A stretch of DNA of 64,000 nucleotides from Azolla caroliniana (taxonomy: Eukaryota; Polypodiophyta), in assembly GCA_043228905.1 (NCBI GenBank), contig JBHGNT010000014.1, positions 17,298,001 through 17,362,000 of the forward strand, in the 5' to 3' direction. Under the pieces are notes generated by a model, which saw only the letters and a program-made list of their open reading frames with translations, made no database searches and was not told the origin of the DNA. How positions within the stretch are numbered: the first letter of the stretch is position 1; each line of letters starts with the position of its first letter. Shown here piece by piece: positions 56,821 to 64,000 of this stretch. Both the position numbers and the translations under genes were made by a program.

Positions 56821-56885
56821 GTCCTAGTGGTAAGGCAATTATCTTGTATCTTAGAGGTGCAAGGTTCAATCCTTGCTTGCACCCC
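56821..56885 (+). other. tRNA-like A-box/B-box module, left LTR
   Basis: TAGTGGTAAGGC (56825-56836) fits the Pol III A box, and GGTTCAATCC (56863-56872) fits the B box at normal tRNA spacing. Acceptor and T stems do not pair properly, so it is not a functional tRNA gene. It resembles the head of a tRNA-derived SINE. Orientation is opposite to the gag frame. Confidence 0.6.
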
Positions 56886-57010
56886 TCTGTATGAACTCAA
56901 GTGCCACTAGGCCTTAGGAGGCTTATTTGCTAAGTGTATGTGCAATGTTGCACATCCTTGGTTTATTCGTCTCACTCGGTTTCACACCGTAGCCGAAAAT
57001 CGTCACGACA

Positions 57011-57022
57011 TCCACCCCCACC
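57011..57022 (-). other. Gag-only element polypurine tract
   Basis: TCCACCCCCACC on the plus strand (GGTGGGGGTGGA on the coding strand), one base different from the G1 tract. Confidence 0.85.
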
Positions 57023-57350
57023 AAACCTGCACATCCTCCGGTATGTGCCGAGAAAGGTGAAGAGGTGAGATCTTTGGCAACGGTGATCAACTGAGTTCCT
57101 CTGCACGCTCGTCTGACTTCGTCTTCCACTTCGTGTATGCGCAATCTTTCCAACCGAACCACCGTAGCCACCCGATCCACCATATCCGGCGCTCACACCT
57201 TCTTCCCGGATCGGTTGTAGTAGATCTACCGAACGATGTCGTCGATACGACCACTCTTCCTTCGTCCACCGCGCTTGTCCTTCGATTGGGTTCCTAGCCA
57301 CTCGTCGCGCTCACCGTCTTCAACCGGGTGTTGTGGATTGTTCGTGTCCA
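57023..57350 (-). other. Non-coding leader between gag stop and purine tract
   Basis: About 330 bases after the gag stop. A short minus frame overlaps it (56972-57301) but has no recognisable domain and runs into the LTR. Confidence 0.5.
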
Positions 57351-59198
57351 TCATCGATTATGCCAGGTTTGCCCTTCTCCGGATTGGTCTCCGCCGATCG
57401 CTTCTTGGCTCGGTTGGCCTTCGTCTACATTTGCATTTCCCCGAATCGGGCTCGACCGATTGATTCTGGCTGGGTCGACCCCCTTTTGGATTGGAATCGT
57501 TCGATCAATTTTCGCCGAATCAGGTTTCAGCCGGGTCGGCCCCGGTCGATCGGCTCCCATGTGGATCTTCCTTTGTTCGGGCCGGAATCTCGGCCGGATC
57601 GTCTTCCTGTTCGACCGGTTCTCGACTCTTCCTTCCTTCCCGCATGCAACCTCTCCATCGAACTCAACCGCGGCTTCATCCTTGGCCTGCTCGTCGGCCA
57701 TATCCTTCCCTCCGTGTATGCTCGCCGCGAGCCATATTGTCTCCTCTTCGCCACCTCCTTTATCTTCGGTCTTATGCCGACACACGGTCTCGACTGCCGA
57801 AGTCTCCGGAACCGGTGTGAAGGAATCCCTTCGCTCATGCACATTTACCTTGTCTTCTTCATCTCCCTTCCGATCGTCCTCTTTTTTGTCCACACATTCC
57901 GTCTTTTCAGTCTCATGTTGGCGCACGTGCACAACCGCCGAAGTCTCTAGAATAGGTGTGGGGATATCCTTTCTTCCTCGATCTTCTTCCTCCTTGTGTT
58001 GGGCCTTCGTCTTCCCGTCACCACCTTCCATCTCTCCGGTCTCACGTTGGCACATGGGCGCAACCGCCGAAGTCTCTGGAACAAGCGTGAAGAAAGTGTC
58101 GACATGGCTATCCGTCGTCGACTCATCCATAGCCACCTCCGACTCGATGTCGTTTGTCATGGCTACCTCCTCAATCACGTCGGACTCAAACACTTTATCT
58201 CCCTCGATCATGCAAGATTTTCTAATGCTTGTGCCTTCATCACCCGATGTTTCGTACACAATGCCTGTTCCGAAACATTTATCCTCCCTCGAAGTGGCGT
58301 TCGCCGTCCTCGAGTCATCGGCCTCCTCCTTCGCCGTCGTTTCTTTGTAAGACAAGAAGGTGACTTGTTTCACACCTTCTCTCTCGGTACCGTCATACCG
58401 AACCAGAGCCTTTGTATCGGCCACTTCATTAACCCGCATTTGTTGGGAGGTCTCTTCTTCCTCGATCACCATTCGCCTCGGTTTTGTCTCCCTTTTAAGC
58501 TTCATTTCTTTTGTTGGTGGTGCGTTGTTGCATCTCGTCCCTCTTCGATCGTCCCTCATGGGCCGTCTTGTTGTCGTCGATATTCTCGCTTGCCCCTTAT
58601 CGTGTAGTCGGCATACACTTTCCACTTTGCTCCAATCCTCGATGAGGCCATTTGCACCATCATCTTCTTCGAGTTTGAGGCCGATCGCCATCCTTTCCAT
58701 TCGATCGATTGACTTCACGAACATAAGGACCTTATCGACCCCCACCAATCTTTGTTCCCGCTCCGACAATTGAGAAAAATGATGCTCGAAGTCTACGAAT
58801 GCTTGTGTCGCACCTTGGTGGGTCTTCGCTGATGTCACCCATTGGTCGAAGTTGCGTCGATCTCGTCCCTTCAGTCTCTCATAGCCATATTCCTCCAATA
58901 GAGCCTTCTCGAAAGTCGCCCACGAATCATGAGCTTCTAGAAGCTCTTTTACATCTTTGAAGATCGGTTGAGACACCACCCGACAAAAGTACTCTAGCCT
59001 CATAGCTTTGTCCACACCTCTTGAATCCATCTCCGCATTGTAGACTTTTAGGAAACTTTGGACTTCGGCGCCGTTGAAATAGCTCATTTGTTCGACTATC
59101 TTGTCGACGGCTTGTTGGGCTTCATTTCTTCTTTTCCCTTCTCTCAGAAACTCCATCATCCTTCTTGACATTGCCTCCATGAGATATTCGCCATCCAT
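57351..59198 (-). CDS. Gag-only protein, 615 residues, no zinc knuckle
   Basis: An intact frame starting MDGEYLMEAMSRRMMEF shortly after the primer-binding site. Residues 30-200 are homologous to G1 Gag (FEKALLEEYGYERLKG, FVDFEHHFSQLSEREQ, DKVLMFVKSIDRMERM), so they should form or join the capsid. Beyond residue 205 the protein is charged and probably disordered. It has no CCHC motif, unlike G1. A segment around residues 365-480 repeats three times, each with ETSAV followed by an arginine/histidine-rich and then acidic stretch (ETSAV at about 375, 418, 465). The C-terminus is basic (RNRKTIRPRFRPEQRK-like). No enzyme domain is present. The frame has stayed open despite LTR divergence. Confidence 0.85.
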   Translation of the reverse strand: MDGEYLMEAMSRRMMEFLREGKRRNEAQQAVDKIVEQMSYFNGAEVQSFLKVYNAEMDSRGVDKAMRLEYFCRVVSQPIFKDVKELLEAHDSWATFEKALLEEYGYERLKGRDRRNFDQWVTSAKTHQGATQAFVDFEHHFSQLSEREQRLVGVDKVLMFVKSIDRMERMAIGLKLEEDDGANGLIEDWSKVESVCRLHDKGQARISTTTRRPMRDDRRGTRCNNAPPTKEMKLKRETKPRRMVIEEEETSQQMRVNEVADTKALVRYDGTEREGVKQVTFLSYKETTAKEEADDSRTANATSREDKCFGTGIVYETSGDEGTSIRKSCMIEGDKVFESDVIEEVAMTNDIESEVAMDESTTDSHVDTFFTLVPETSAVAPMCQRETGEMEGGDGKTKAQHKEEEDRGRKDIPTPILETSAVVHVRQHETEKTECVDKKEDDRKGDEEDKVNVHERRDSFTPVPETSAVETVCRHKTEDKGGGEEETIWLAASIHGGKDMADEQAKDEAAVEFDGEVACGKEGRVENRSNRKTIRPRFRPEQRKIHMGADRPGPTRLKPDSAKIDRTIPIQKGVDPARINRSSPIRGNANVDEGQPSQEAIGGDQSGEGQTWHNR

Positions 59199-59224
59199 CT
59201 TCGTCCTCCCCTGCTGCTCTTCAC

Positions 59225-59240
59225 GTCGGGTTCACCAAAT
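59225..59240 (-). other. Gag-only element primer-binding site
   Basis: TGGTGAACCCGACGTG on the coding strand, identical to the G1 site and at nearly the same distance from the LTR. Confidence 0.8.
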
Positions 59241-59242
59241 GA

Positions 59243-59809
59243 TGTCGCGAAGATTCGCGCGTGCGAGTGCTACTCGAGCGACCACCGGGGTCTTGGACTG
59301 GGGAGGACGTTCGCGGAATTATCAAAGAGATGACGATCAATGTAAGATTAGATGAAATTGGTTTACTTGAGAAGAAGAAAGATTGTACAGTTGAGAAGTA
59401 GAAAAATAAGAAGAAGATAAAGACAAATATAATTATATTGATGATAATGGTGTTGGTGATATCACATATTGAGCCCCCCTTACACAAGCCCAACTAGAGG
59501 CTTTTATAGGTCTTTCCATGCTCGTGACATGCACATAACCATGGGCTAAAACCATGGTTTTGTGCACACGGTTTTGCTTATGTCATGCACAAACCATGGG
59601 TTTAAAACCATGGTTTTGTGCACATGGTTTTCTGTGGTTCGTCTATAATTTGTATATGAAAAGGAAATACATAAAATCTACACTATATGATAGTTGTCCT
59701 AGTGGTAAGGCAATTATCTTGTATCTTAGAGGTGCAAGGTTCAATCCTTGCTTGCACCCCTCTGTATGAACTCAAGTGCCACTAGGCCTTAGGAGGCTTA
59801 TTTGCTAAG
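59243..59809 (-). repeat. Gag-only element right LTR (5' LTR, interrupted)
   Basis: Matches 56364-56930 and stops at GCTTATTTGCTAAG, where a copia LTR starts. Includes a second copy of the tRNA-like module at 59697-59761 (A box 59700-59711, B box 59738-59747). Confidence 0.88.
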
Positions 59810-60264
59810 TGTTGAACACAGTGCTCGGCCACAACCGAGGAATAGGATCAACTCACAGAAAATAGGAAATACAAAATGCTCGAAGACAATAGAGAGAAGA
59901 GTACACAGGATGTTTTACGTGGAAAACCCTAAATGGGAAAAAACCACGGGAGTCCTCAAACTCCAACTATCACTATAAACAGAGATGTACAATGGTGAAG
60001 CTACAAGGCAACAACCTTGAGCTCACTGTCTTCGCCACAGGCGGCGGTAATACACAGAGGCGTCGACCTCTTCCTTTCTCTCTCTCTCTCTCTCTCTCGG
60101 CTGCTCTCTTCACTTAGCTCCCTCTAAGTGGAAAACAGAAAATGAGCAACAACAACCTCATAAAACTGTTTGCCCTAAGTCATATTTATACACATATGAC
60201 TTTCGGGCTATTTACAAATATAGTCTCCGCATCCGGATCTCTCTCCGGGTACTTCGTCATCCGG
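59810..60264 (-). repeat. Copia LTR fragment of the D/E lineage
   Basis: Starts TGTTGAACACAGTGCTCGGCC and follows the copia D LTR through TATTTATAC and GGGCTATTTACAAATATAG. It stops at TTCGTCATCCGG within the first 27-base unit, where copia E begins. The array is thus lost or lies beyond copia E. Confidence 0.8.
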
Positions 60265-61050
60265 TGTTGAGAATCTACGCTCCGATTCGCCTTCACCGTT
60301 CGGCCACAACCGAGAAATCACGAATCAATGCAGCAGAAAATAGGAAACACAGAGAAAGACACGATAACACAGGGATTAACGTGGAAAACCCTATACGGGA
60401 AAAACCACGGGAGTCCTCAAACTCCAACTATCACTATGAACAGAGATGTACAATGGTGAAGCTTCAAGGCAACAACCTTGAGCTCACTGTCTTCGCCACA
60501 GGCGGCGGTAATACACAGAGGCAACGACCTCTTCGTCTGTCTCTCTCTCTCTCGGCTGCTCTCTTCACTCTCTCTAAGTGGAAAAACAGAAAAATATGAG
60601 CAGCAACTTTTCAGCAACATCAAACAGTTTGCCCTAAGTCATATTTATACACATATGACTTTCGGGCTATTTACAAATATAGCCTCAAGGGCCCTTGGCA
60701 AACATATTCACAAATATGTCCCCGCATCCGGATCTCTCTCCGGGTACATACATCATCCGGCTCTGTAGCCGGGTTTTCATCATCCGGCTCCGTAGCCGGG
60801 TCTTCGTCATCCGGCTCCGAAGCCGGGTCTTCGTCATCCGGCTCCGTAGCCGGGTCTTCGTCATCCGGCTCCGTAGCCGGGTCTTCGTCATCCGGCTCCG
60901 TAGCCGGGTCTTCATCATCCGGCTCCGTAGCCGGGTACTCTTCATCTGGCTTCATGCCGGGTACTCTTCATCCTCCGGTTCCGTAACCGCAACCGGGCTT
61001 GCCGTCATTCATCTCCGGACATCCCATCCGGAGGGACCGATATCCCAACA
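60265..61050 (-). repeat. Copia E left LTR (3' LTR)
   Basis: 786 bases, TGTTGAGAATCTACGC...ATATCCCAACA. The first 45 bases differ from the D LTR; the rest aligns, with an expanded 27-base array. Confidence 0.9.
60757..60960. repeat. 27-base hairpin array in the copia E LTR
   Basis: Seven to eight units of CCGGCTCCGTAGCCGG + GTCTTCGTCAT. The first 16 bases of each unit are a perfect stem CCGGCT/AGCCGG with a four-base loop. The period is a multiple of three, so both strands show long open frames (minus: repeated EPDDEDPAT), which are by-products. Confidence 0.93.
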
Positions 61051-61060
61051 AACTCCCCCT

Positions 61061-61555
61061 TCACTTCGGCATGGGATGTCTCTCCAATCCGATCCTCTTC
61101 CGGCATGCTTCCAGCTTGTCGGGTGTGAGCACTTTGGTCAGCATATCTGAGCCGTTTTCGTCCGTGTGGATCTTCGTCAGCACGAACTCCTGGTCTTCTA
61201 TCCTTTCCCGGATCCAGTGATATCTTCGCTGGATGTGCTTCGTCCGGGAGTGATAGGCCGCGTTCTTCGCAAGGTGGATGGCACTCTGACTATCGCAGTA
61301 GAGTCGGTACTCATCCTGCCGGATACCGAGCTCTCTAATGAAGTCCTTCATCCATATTATTTCCTTGCCGGCTTCAACAGCCGCCATGTACTCCGCCTCC
61401 GTGGTTGACAACGCAACCGACTTCTGCAGCCTCGACTGCCACGAAACAGCTCCCCCTGCATACGTCATCACATACCCTGATGTGGACCGGCTGGTATCTG
61501 CATCAGCCGACATATCCGAATCAGTGAAGCCGTCGAGTTCGGGCTAACGGAGCCG
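61061..61555 (-). pseudogene. Copia E RNase H, out of frame with pol
   Basis: Text SADADTSRSTSGYVMTYAGG, EAEYMAAVEAGKEIIWMKDF, YCDSQSAIHLAKN and the intact C-terminus GSDMLTKVLTPDKLEACRKR. It is complete, but a one-base loss near 61544-61548 (CGGGCTAACGG where copia D has CGGGCTTACCGG) puts it in a different frame from the upstream polymerase. Inactive unless bypassed. Confidence 0.88.
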
Positions 61556-64000
61556 AATCGGAGGCACACGTTTGCCGTGCCCTTCAGGTATCGGAGTATC
61601 CACTTGACCGCGTTCCAGTGCTCTTTTCCGGGATTGCTCATGTACCGGCTCACCACTCCGACTGCATATCCTATGTCCGGTCTTGTACACACCATTGCGT
61701 ACATCAAGCTTCCGACGGCAGAGGCATATGGTACCTTCATCATGTCCTCCTTCTCAGCCTTTGTCTTGGGACTTTGCTTGCCGGATAACTTGCAGTTTGT
61801 CGGGAGGGTTGATCCGACCGGTCTTGCTTCCGACATGTTGAACCGTTGAAGCACCTTTGTCACGTACTTCTCCTGTGACAGCCACAACTGCTTCTTCTTC
61901 CGGTCCCGGATGATGTGCATCCCTAGTATTTGTCTCGCTGGACCCAAGTCCTTCATTGAGAAGGTTCGGTGAAGAGCCTTCTTCAGCATCCGTATCTTGA
62001 CCTGGTCCCGTCCGACGATCAACATGTCGTCCACATACAGGAGGAGTATTAGAGAGTCTCCTCCGTCGAACTTCTTCACAAACACGCAGTGGTCGGACTG
62101 CGTTTTGTGGTACCCTTCATCGGTCATGAAGGAGTCAAACTTTCGGTACCACTGCCGGGGAGCCTGCTTCAAACCATAAAGGCTCTTCTTCAACCGGCAT
62201 ACCAAGTGCTCCTTCTCTTTCTTCTCGAATCCTTCCGGTTGCTGCATGTATATCTCTTCTTCGAGGTCACCGTGAAGGAATGCCGTCTTCACGTCCATCT
62301 GTTCTACCTCGAGGTCCATGCTTGCCGCTATGCTCAGCACCGTCCGGATGGAGGTCATCTTCACTACCGGGGCAAATATCTCATCGAAGTCGACGCCCTT
62401 CTTCTGCTGAAACCCCTTCACCACGATCCTGGCTTTGTATCTCGGGGGGGTTTCGGCATCTCCCGGTTTCAGCTTGAACTCCCACTTGTTACGGAGTGCC
62501 CGTTTTCCTTTCGGCAGCTCCACAAGTTCATATGTGTGGTTCTCATGCAGGGAATCCATCTCCTCCTGCATGGCACTTAACCACCTGCGGCTATGGGTGT
62601 CATGCTTCGCTTCTTCAAAGCTCTCCGGCTCCCCCTCGTCGGTTAGCAGCACGTGCTCTGGTTCCGGAAATCTCCGGGGGGGCCTTCTCTCTCTTAGAGG
62701 ATATCTCCGTTCCGGAGCTTCGGTAACCGGTTCTTCCGATTCTTCTTCGTCCGAATCCATTTCGGGATCGGGGCCGGTTCCGGTATCGTTTTCATCTTCT
62801 TCGGCCGGTTCTGTCTCTTCACCGTCTTCGGCCGGATCCTCGAGTGCTAACCGGTCTCTTGCCGGTCGGGACTGCTCCTTGTAGAGTTGATCCTCACCGG
62901 TCGACTTGGAGCTCTTCATCTTCTTCTCCGACTCCCAGTCGGCAAGTGTCTTGTCCTCCATGAAGATGATATCTCGACTCCTGAATATCTTCTTGTCGAC
63001 CGGGTCCCATACTCGGTAGCCGAACTCATCGTTGCCGTAACCGAGGAATATGCATGGCCGGGTCTTTGGATCTAGCTTTCCTCTCCGGTCCTTCGCCACA
63101 TGTACATACACTAGACACCCGAACACCTTCAGATGCCGGTAGGATACTTCCTTACCGGTCCACACTCTCTGCGGCGTGTCTCCGTCCAAAGGTACTGAGG
63201 GTGATCTGTTTATCACGTATGTCGCCGTCGACATTGCCTCAGCCCAAAACCCCTTGGGTAATTTCGCATGCGCCAGCATACTCCGGACCCTCTCCATTAT
63301 GGTCCGGTTCATCCTCTCGGCCAGCCCGTTCAGTTCCGGCGTCTTCGGCACAGTAAACTCGAGCCGGATTCCCATCGAACGGCAATACTCCTCAAATTGC
63401 CCTCGGTATTCTCCTCCGTTATCCGCTCGTATCGCTTTCAGCTTCTTGCCGGATTCTCTTTCCACTCTCGCGTGGAGTTCTTTGAAGACGGACAATACTT
63501 GGTCCTTTGTCTTCAACGGTGCCGTCCACAGCTTCCGGCTGTGGTCATCAATGAATGTCACGAAGTACTGGGCTCCGCCATGTGACTTCGTTTCTACTTG
63601 ACACACATCAGTGTGCACCAACTCCAATGGTGCACTACGTCTCGTCGGTGGCCTTGAGTGGAAGGAGGCTCGGTTCTGGTTACCGGCCAGGCAATCGGTG
63701 CACTTCTCCAGATGCACATGCTTCACTGGAATGAGGTTGTCTTCTGCAAGCCTCTTCATCCCCTTCTCACTCATGTGGCACAGTCTCTTGTGCCACAGCT
63801 CACCGGCAGTGTCGGCTGCCACGTTCAACTCTTCCGGACATAACCGGGCATTCATCAGGTACAGTGTGTTGTCTTTCCGGGCCCGAGCCACTATCAGGCT
63901 CCCCTTGCTGAACTTCATTACGCCGTTCCGGATGCTACCTGTGTAGCCTTCATCGTCTAGCCTCCCGGCCGAAATCAGGTTCAATCGAACCTCCGGAACG
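61468..64000 (-). CDS. Copia E Pol, partial (integrase and reverse transcriptase)
   Basis: Open from the window edge to 61468, over 840 codons, with no internal stop. The true start (gag) lies outside. It contains ELWHKRLCHMSEKGMKRL, the HHCC cysteines (CTDCLAGNQ), integrase FIDDHSRKLW, DNGGEYRGQFEEY and NGLAERMNRTIMERV. An acidic hinge follows, then reverse transcriptase [35 protein letters not shown] and YVDDMLIVGRD. At the position of copia D's stop it keeps tryptophan (GKEHWNAVKWILRYLKG). After about 61550 the frame is wrong (LRFGSVSPNS), because of the frameshift before RNase H. Confidence 0.92.
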   Translation of the reverse strand, partial: VPEVRLNLISAGRLDDEGYTGSIRNGVMKFSKGSLIVARARKDNTLYLMNARLCPEELNVAADTAGELWHKRLCHMSEKGMKRLAEDNLIPVKHVHLEKCTDCLAGNQNRASFHSRPPTRRSAPLELVHTDVCQVETKSHGGAQYFVTFIDDHSRKLWTAPLKTKDQVLSVFKELHARVERESGKKLKAIRADNGGEYRGQFEEYCRSMGIRLEFTVPKTPELNGLAERMNRTIMERVRSMLAHAKLPKGFWAEAMSTATYVINRSPSVPLDGDTPQRVWTGKEVSYRHLKVFGCLVYVHVAKDRRGKLDPKTRPCIFLGYGNDEFGYRVWDPVDKKIFRSRDIIFMEDKTLADWESEKKMKSSKSTGEDQLYKEQSRPARDRLALEDPAEDGEETEPAEEDENDTGTGPDPEMDSDEEESEEPVTEAPERRYPLRERRPPRRFPEPEHVLLTDEGEPESFEEAKHDTHSRRWLSAMQEEMDSLHENHTYELVELPKGKRALRNKWEFKLKPGDAETPPRYKARIVVKGFQQKKGVDFDEIFAPVVKMTSIRTVLSIAASMDLEVEQMDVKTAFLHGDLEEEIYMQQPEGFEKKEKEHLVCRLKKSLYGLKQAPRQWYRKFDSFMTDEGYHKTQSDHCVFVKKFDGGDSLILLLYVDDMLIVGRDQVKIRMLKKALHRTFSMKDLGPARQILGMHIIRDRKKKQLWLSQEKYVTKVLQRFNMSEARPVGSTLPTNCKLSGKQSPKTKAEKEDMMKVPYASAVGSLMYAMVCTRPDIGYAVGVVSRYMSNPGKEHWNAVKWILRYLKGTANVCLRFGSVSPNSTASLIRICRLMQIPAGPHQGM

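Larger units (their letters stand above)
56364..57010 (-). repeat. Gag-only element left LTR (3' LTR)
   Basis: 647 bases, TGTCGCGAAG...GTCACGACA. Contains a block of inverted ACCATGG/TTGTGCAC repeats (56655-56760) and the tRNA-like module (56821-56885). Confidence 0.88.
56364..59809 (-). mobile_element. Gag-only LTR element (TR-GAG type), right LTR interrupted
   Basis: Left LTR 56364-57010, purine tract 57011-57022, interior with one long gag frame, primer-binding site just before 59240, right LTR 59243-59809 (cut by a copia LTR). Interior is only 2.2 kb, with no protease, reverse transcriptase or integrase. Ends (TGTCG...CGACA), purine tract, primer-binding site and the block CAAGACCCCGGTGG match gypsy G1, and Gag is homologous. 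The LTRs differ by a few substitutions and one short indel, so it moved recently. It is most simply a non-autonomous partner of a G1-like element. Confidence 0.88.
60265..64000 (-). mobile_element. Copia E, left part, runs off the window
   Basis: Same lineage as copia D and very similar in coding sequence. Left LTR 60265-61050, purine tract 61051-61066, then RNase H, reverse transcriptase and integrase up to the window edge. The five bases left of it are TCCGG; the matching right flank is outside. It interrupts an older copia LTR at 60264. Confidence 0.92.

Noticed and set aside
56821-56885. A genuine tRNA gene
   Set aside because: A and B boxes are present, but acceptor and T stems do not pair and no plausible anticodon arm is formed.
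57328-58350. 340-codon plus-strand frame (serine-rich)
   Set aside because: Antisense shadow of the gag-only protein; serine-rich because the sense strand is rich in Glu/Asp/Arg codons. No domain.
60671-60955. Open frame encoding repeated EPDDEDPAT
   Set aside because: It lies wholly within the LTR, and its openness follows from a 27-base period. Other frames and the other strand are open for the same reason.
60757-60960. Regularly spaced 27-base palindromic units, superficially like a CRISPR array
   Set aside because: There are no unique spacers; units abut each other within a copia LTR of a plant genome. It is a minisatellite.

Overview
This window is transposon-derived DNA from a land plant nuclear genome, probably a large one. 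I recognise no intact cellular gene, rRNA, functional tRNA or CRISPR array. The plant assignment rests on three things. The LINE fragments carry the plant-type zf-RVT tail. The Ty1/copia elements have a TGGTATCAGAGC primer-binding site matching initiator tRNA-Met. There are also Ty3/gypsy elements, one with a chromodomain remnant, and hAT-like MITEs. The species cannot be read from the sequence.

Left part (1 to about 36 kb): AT-rich, old and eroded. It holds four 5'-truncated copies of one LINE family (1-1541 +, 16374-18735 -, 20864-21729 -, 28488-30187 +) and relics of a second LINE family (23360-23993, 25590-25790). It also holds a degraded copia element (4797-10119, -) carrying a solo LTR (6019-6659), a lone gypsy protease relic (12412-12810, -) and three copies of an hAT-type MITE. 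At its right end are two overlapping gypsy relics (30500-35857 and 32784-35101), the second containing a minisatellite of about 17 units and a displaced inverted repeat.

Right part (about 36 to 64 kb): a nest of younger, more GC-rich LTR retrotransposons. Copia B (left LTR 35858-36274, minus) is split by gypsy G1 (36333-43347, plus), by copia C (45015-50520, plus, TSD GGTCT) and by a gypsy-type LTR that begins at 50711. That LTR is itself split by copia D (50810-56270, minus, TSD GCTTA) and by a gag-only element (56364 onward, minus). The right LTR of the gag-only element is cut by a copia LTR (59810-60264), which is cut in turn by copia E (60265 to beyond the window, minus).

The most notable system is the pairing of G1, which once encoded gag, protease, reverse transcriptase, RNase H and integrase, with the gag-only element. 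They share LTR termini, primer-binding site, polypurine tract and a homologous Gag. The gag-only element keeps an open 615-codon frame, lacks a CCHC zinc knuckle and all enzymes, and carries a tRNA-like A-box/B-box module in both LTRs. It looks like a non-autonomous TR-GAG element that borrows G1-type enzymes. Several elements carry premature stops, and in copia C all seven can be explained by single C-to-T changes.
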